From Osedax fenrisi (lineage: Eukaryota; Annelida; Polychaeta; Sabellida; Siboglinidae): DNA of 64,000 nt. Positions within the stretch are counted from its first letter, which is position 1; each line of letters begins with the position of its first letter. Below are positions 50,764 to 64,000 of the stretch, piece by piece. The notes under the pieces were generated by a model that was not told the DNA's origin, made no database searches, and was given only the letters and a program-made list of their open reading frames with translations. The DNA is taken from NCBI GenBank assembly GCA_964019155.1, contig OZ025240.1:87175317-87239316 (forward strand), in the 5' to 3' direction. Both the position numbers and the translations under genes were made by a program.

Positions 50764-52900
50764 CAATACTTGTTTAAAATATAATATAATTATTATAAGT
50801 TAAATCTATACATATTTAAATATACGCTATTAATAATTATTATTATAATTATTATAATAATTATAGTGAATATACTATAAATCATAGTATATATATATAT
50901 GAATATAATATAACATAACATAGATTATATCATATAATATGTAGACAAATTACTAAGTAATGAAATTATTTACTTACTGGTGTTAAATTTAATTTAAAAT
51001 TATTTTATAAATTATAATATACAAAAAACTAATAATTAAATAATAAGTGTAAACAATTGTAAATTATAATTAAAAATAATATATATAAACGCTAATATTA
51101 AACAACATTAAAATAACATTCCAAAAGTATATATTAAAAACGCAGATGATATGTTTAACATAATGTTATGATAATTCATGCCAGAACATGTTATTAATAT
51201 ATTTTAAATGGTGTTTAAGAGTATATTTATAACATATATTATAATAAATATTTAACATATTAATACAATAGTACTTATACTATAATTCAAATAAAATATA
51301 CTAACTTTTAAAATTGAAATATCAAAAATTATGTAGTTATCTAATTAAATGTAATTACTAGGATTAATATAACTGAAAATATAAATTCAAATGAAATTCT
51401 ATTCAAATATAATATCCAAATATCTCCTATTTATCGGGATTATTATTGAAATTGGATTGAAATATTATATTTATTTTAAATAAATAGAATATTGTTGTTT
51501 TAGATATTTTATGATAAATATAGTTTTAATTATATAATTCTTTAATCATATTTAATTTTTATATATTAATAAATTCTCATAAATTTTAAATATTCAAATA
51601 AAATAATCTTCAATCTTGGTTAATTTGTTTTATTATTATTGTAAATAAACATGTTTTTGAAATATAATGAATTACAAAACTATACAGGTATGTTTATTTA
51701 ATACACAATGTAAGCTACTTATATTTATTTATTCAATACTTCTATTATCATATTTTGTACTATATATTACTCTTTTAGATTTATTTTTTATTATGTATTT
51801 ATATGTACTTATTTAACATTTTTATTTATCGTTCAAAAATAAATTATATTTTTATTCATTTTGATACTAGATAGTAAATACAGGGTGTATACTAGCTATC
51901 TAGGCAATGTGAATTTACATAACCACTAATATATACTTTTTAATGGTATATTTAATTGTATTTCAATGATTTCAAAGATAGGTAAAAACATTACTAATTG
52001 TAAAATAAAAACTCATTCATTTTTTTGATACCTGGACAAAAGCTTTATGATTTGAACGTCTGCAAAATTGTCAAAATTAGTTTATTTGATTTAGTGATGT
52101 TACATTATAATTGAACAAAAATAGTATTTTCATTTTATAAGAATATAGAGTATACCATACCATATCATATGGCATATGTCATATGATATGATTTATAAAC
52201 AAAATTCGATTAAACATATATTGAATATAATTATTATAATTATAATAATAATTATATAATAATATAATATTCTTTTGAATTTCATTAACACATATACATT
52301 ATTGAATGAGTTATGTTCTGATATATATTAAAAAATTAAATACTATAAAATAAATTTCAAGACAAACATAGAAAAACAATGACATTTATATAATTACATA
52401 TATATATATATATATATGTAATTCGTATTGGAAATGGTTTTTTTACTTTTTTTTAAAGCAAAGCGGGAGTAGTTTTCCTTATTGTTTATTATTTGTTACC
52501 ATTATGTTTTATATAATCTATATATTATTTGATGAATTAAGAAATATATTCCGATAACAATGGCCCGGCTTATTGTGTATATTATTCGAACCTCGCAAAA
52601 GACCTATGCGAACAACCACAAAACAATGAGATTGTAACATAGTATAGAATATATTAAATGCTTTACAAACAGATTTACAAACTGATGTATTATTACTTAT
52701 GTAATGTACCATTTTAATATTATATTACATTAAACTATAAAGTATATGACACATACTCAAATATATATATATATATATATATATAATTATATAATAATTA
52801 TAATCATTTATTATCATTAGAAGACAAATTAATTTTCGTTTTCTTTCGTTTTTATATTATATACGTTCCTCCTGAATGCTTCAAAATGATAATGAATATT
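50764..52900. other. A+T-rich non-coding stretch
   Basis: No gene or bounded element is visible. A near-palindromic ATATCATATGGCATATGTCA lies at about 52162-52190, and AT runs occur at 52392-52417 and 52760-52785. Confidence 0.55.
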
Positions 52901-52953
52901 GATGTCACCCTTTTCAATTGCATTCGCATCGAAATGATTACAGTCACAACTGT

Positions 52954-53064
52954 GAGACAATATAGGCTGTGCTTAACGAATTTAAACTATATAATAATCT
53001 GATTGGATGAGCCGGTCAGGTGACATCACCGGCATATCATCTCAAGCACAGCCCTAGTTTAGGA
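52954..53064 (+). promoter_or_regulatory. Candidate promoter region or 90-bp MITE upstream of the URB2-like gene
   Basis: GGCTGTGCTT (52965-52974) and AAGCACAGCC (53044-53053) are inverted repeats bordered by TA, which could mark a very small MITE. Between them lie a reversed CCAAT box (GATTGG, 53001-53006) and GCCGGTCAGGTGACATCACC. This is a locally GC-rich patch about 130 bp before the first recognised exon. Either reading, or both, is possible. Confidence 0.3.
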
Positions 53065-53190
53065 CAACAAATGGTAATCAGTGACCTCATGTGAAGTGAT
53101 TTCGTGGGCAGCGATTTCTTGTGGTTTGATGATTTCATTCTACTATTTAAAATAATTACTCACATTAACCTGTATTACCTGGTATTCAAG

Positions 53191-64000
<10,810 letters not shown>

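Noticed and set aside
52886..53002. Candidate first exon of the URB2-like gene starting ATGATAATG
   Set aside because: Its donor-like GT sites are in phases 0 and 2, whereas exon 1 needs an upstream exon ending in phase 1.

Overview
The window comes from an A+T-rich animal (invertebrate metazoan) nuclear genome; the exact lineage cannot be fixed from sequence alone. The reasons are two multi-exon genes of animal type, one of them a G-protein alpha subunit with the intron positions of vertebrate GNAI genes and a first intron of about 22 kb. The spaces between exons are full of small DNA transposons, a tRNA-derived SINE and microsatellites. No bacterial-style gene organisation is present. Almost all recognisable coding sequence lies in short exons of balanced composition within A+T-rich DNA.

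Layout. 1-2590: the 3' half of a Ty3/gypsy pol gene, cut by the left edge of the window and followed by a putative LTR with an internal duplication. 3463-5849: decayed gene fragments, the last of which resemble the C-terminus of animal tyrosine-recombinase-like proteins. 7173-7998: a foldback repeat element. 10765-36678, minus strand: a complete G-alpha-i gene with 8 exons, 1068 nt of CDS and 355 codons before the stop. 36679-52960: intergenic DNA with a hAT-type element, Harbinger-like and pogo-like MITEs, a SINE and repeats. 53191-64000, plus strand: eleven phase-compatible exons of one protein that I match from memory to the N-terminal third of the nucleolar ribosome-biogenesis protein URB2; the gene runs off the right edge.

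The most interesting material is mobile and structural. Four terminal-inverted-repeat elements lie end to end at 21348-24899, separated only by single TA dinucleotides. A TTAA-flanked MITE has its own empty site about 0.9 kb away in a local duplication. Two 454-bp MITE copies face each other 14 kb apart inside one intron. At the URB2-like locus, a splice acceptor plus the first 35 bp of its exon is amplified as a 121-bp tandem repeat, giving decoy splice sites. Both genes also show a strong bias to T at donor position +3 (GTTAGY), against the usual animal GTRAGT.

The two host genes have no evident functional link: one acts in receptor signalling at the plasma membrane, the other (if URB2) in large-subunit ribosome assembly in the nucleolus. 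Both coding regions look intact wherever they can be followed.
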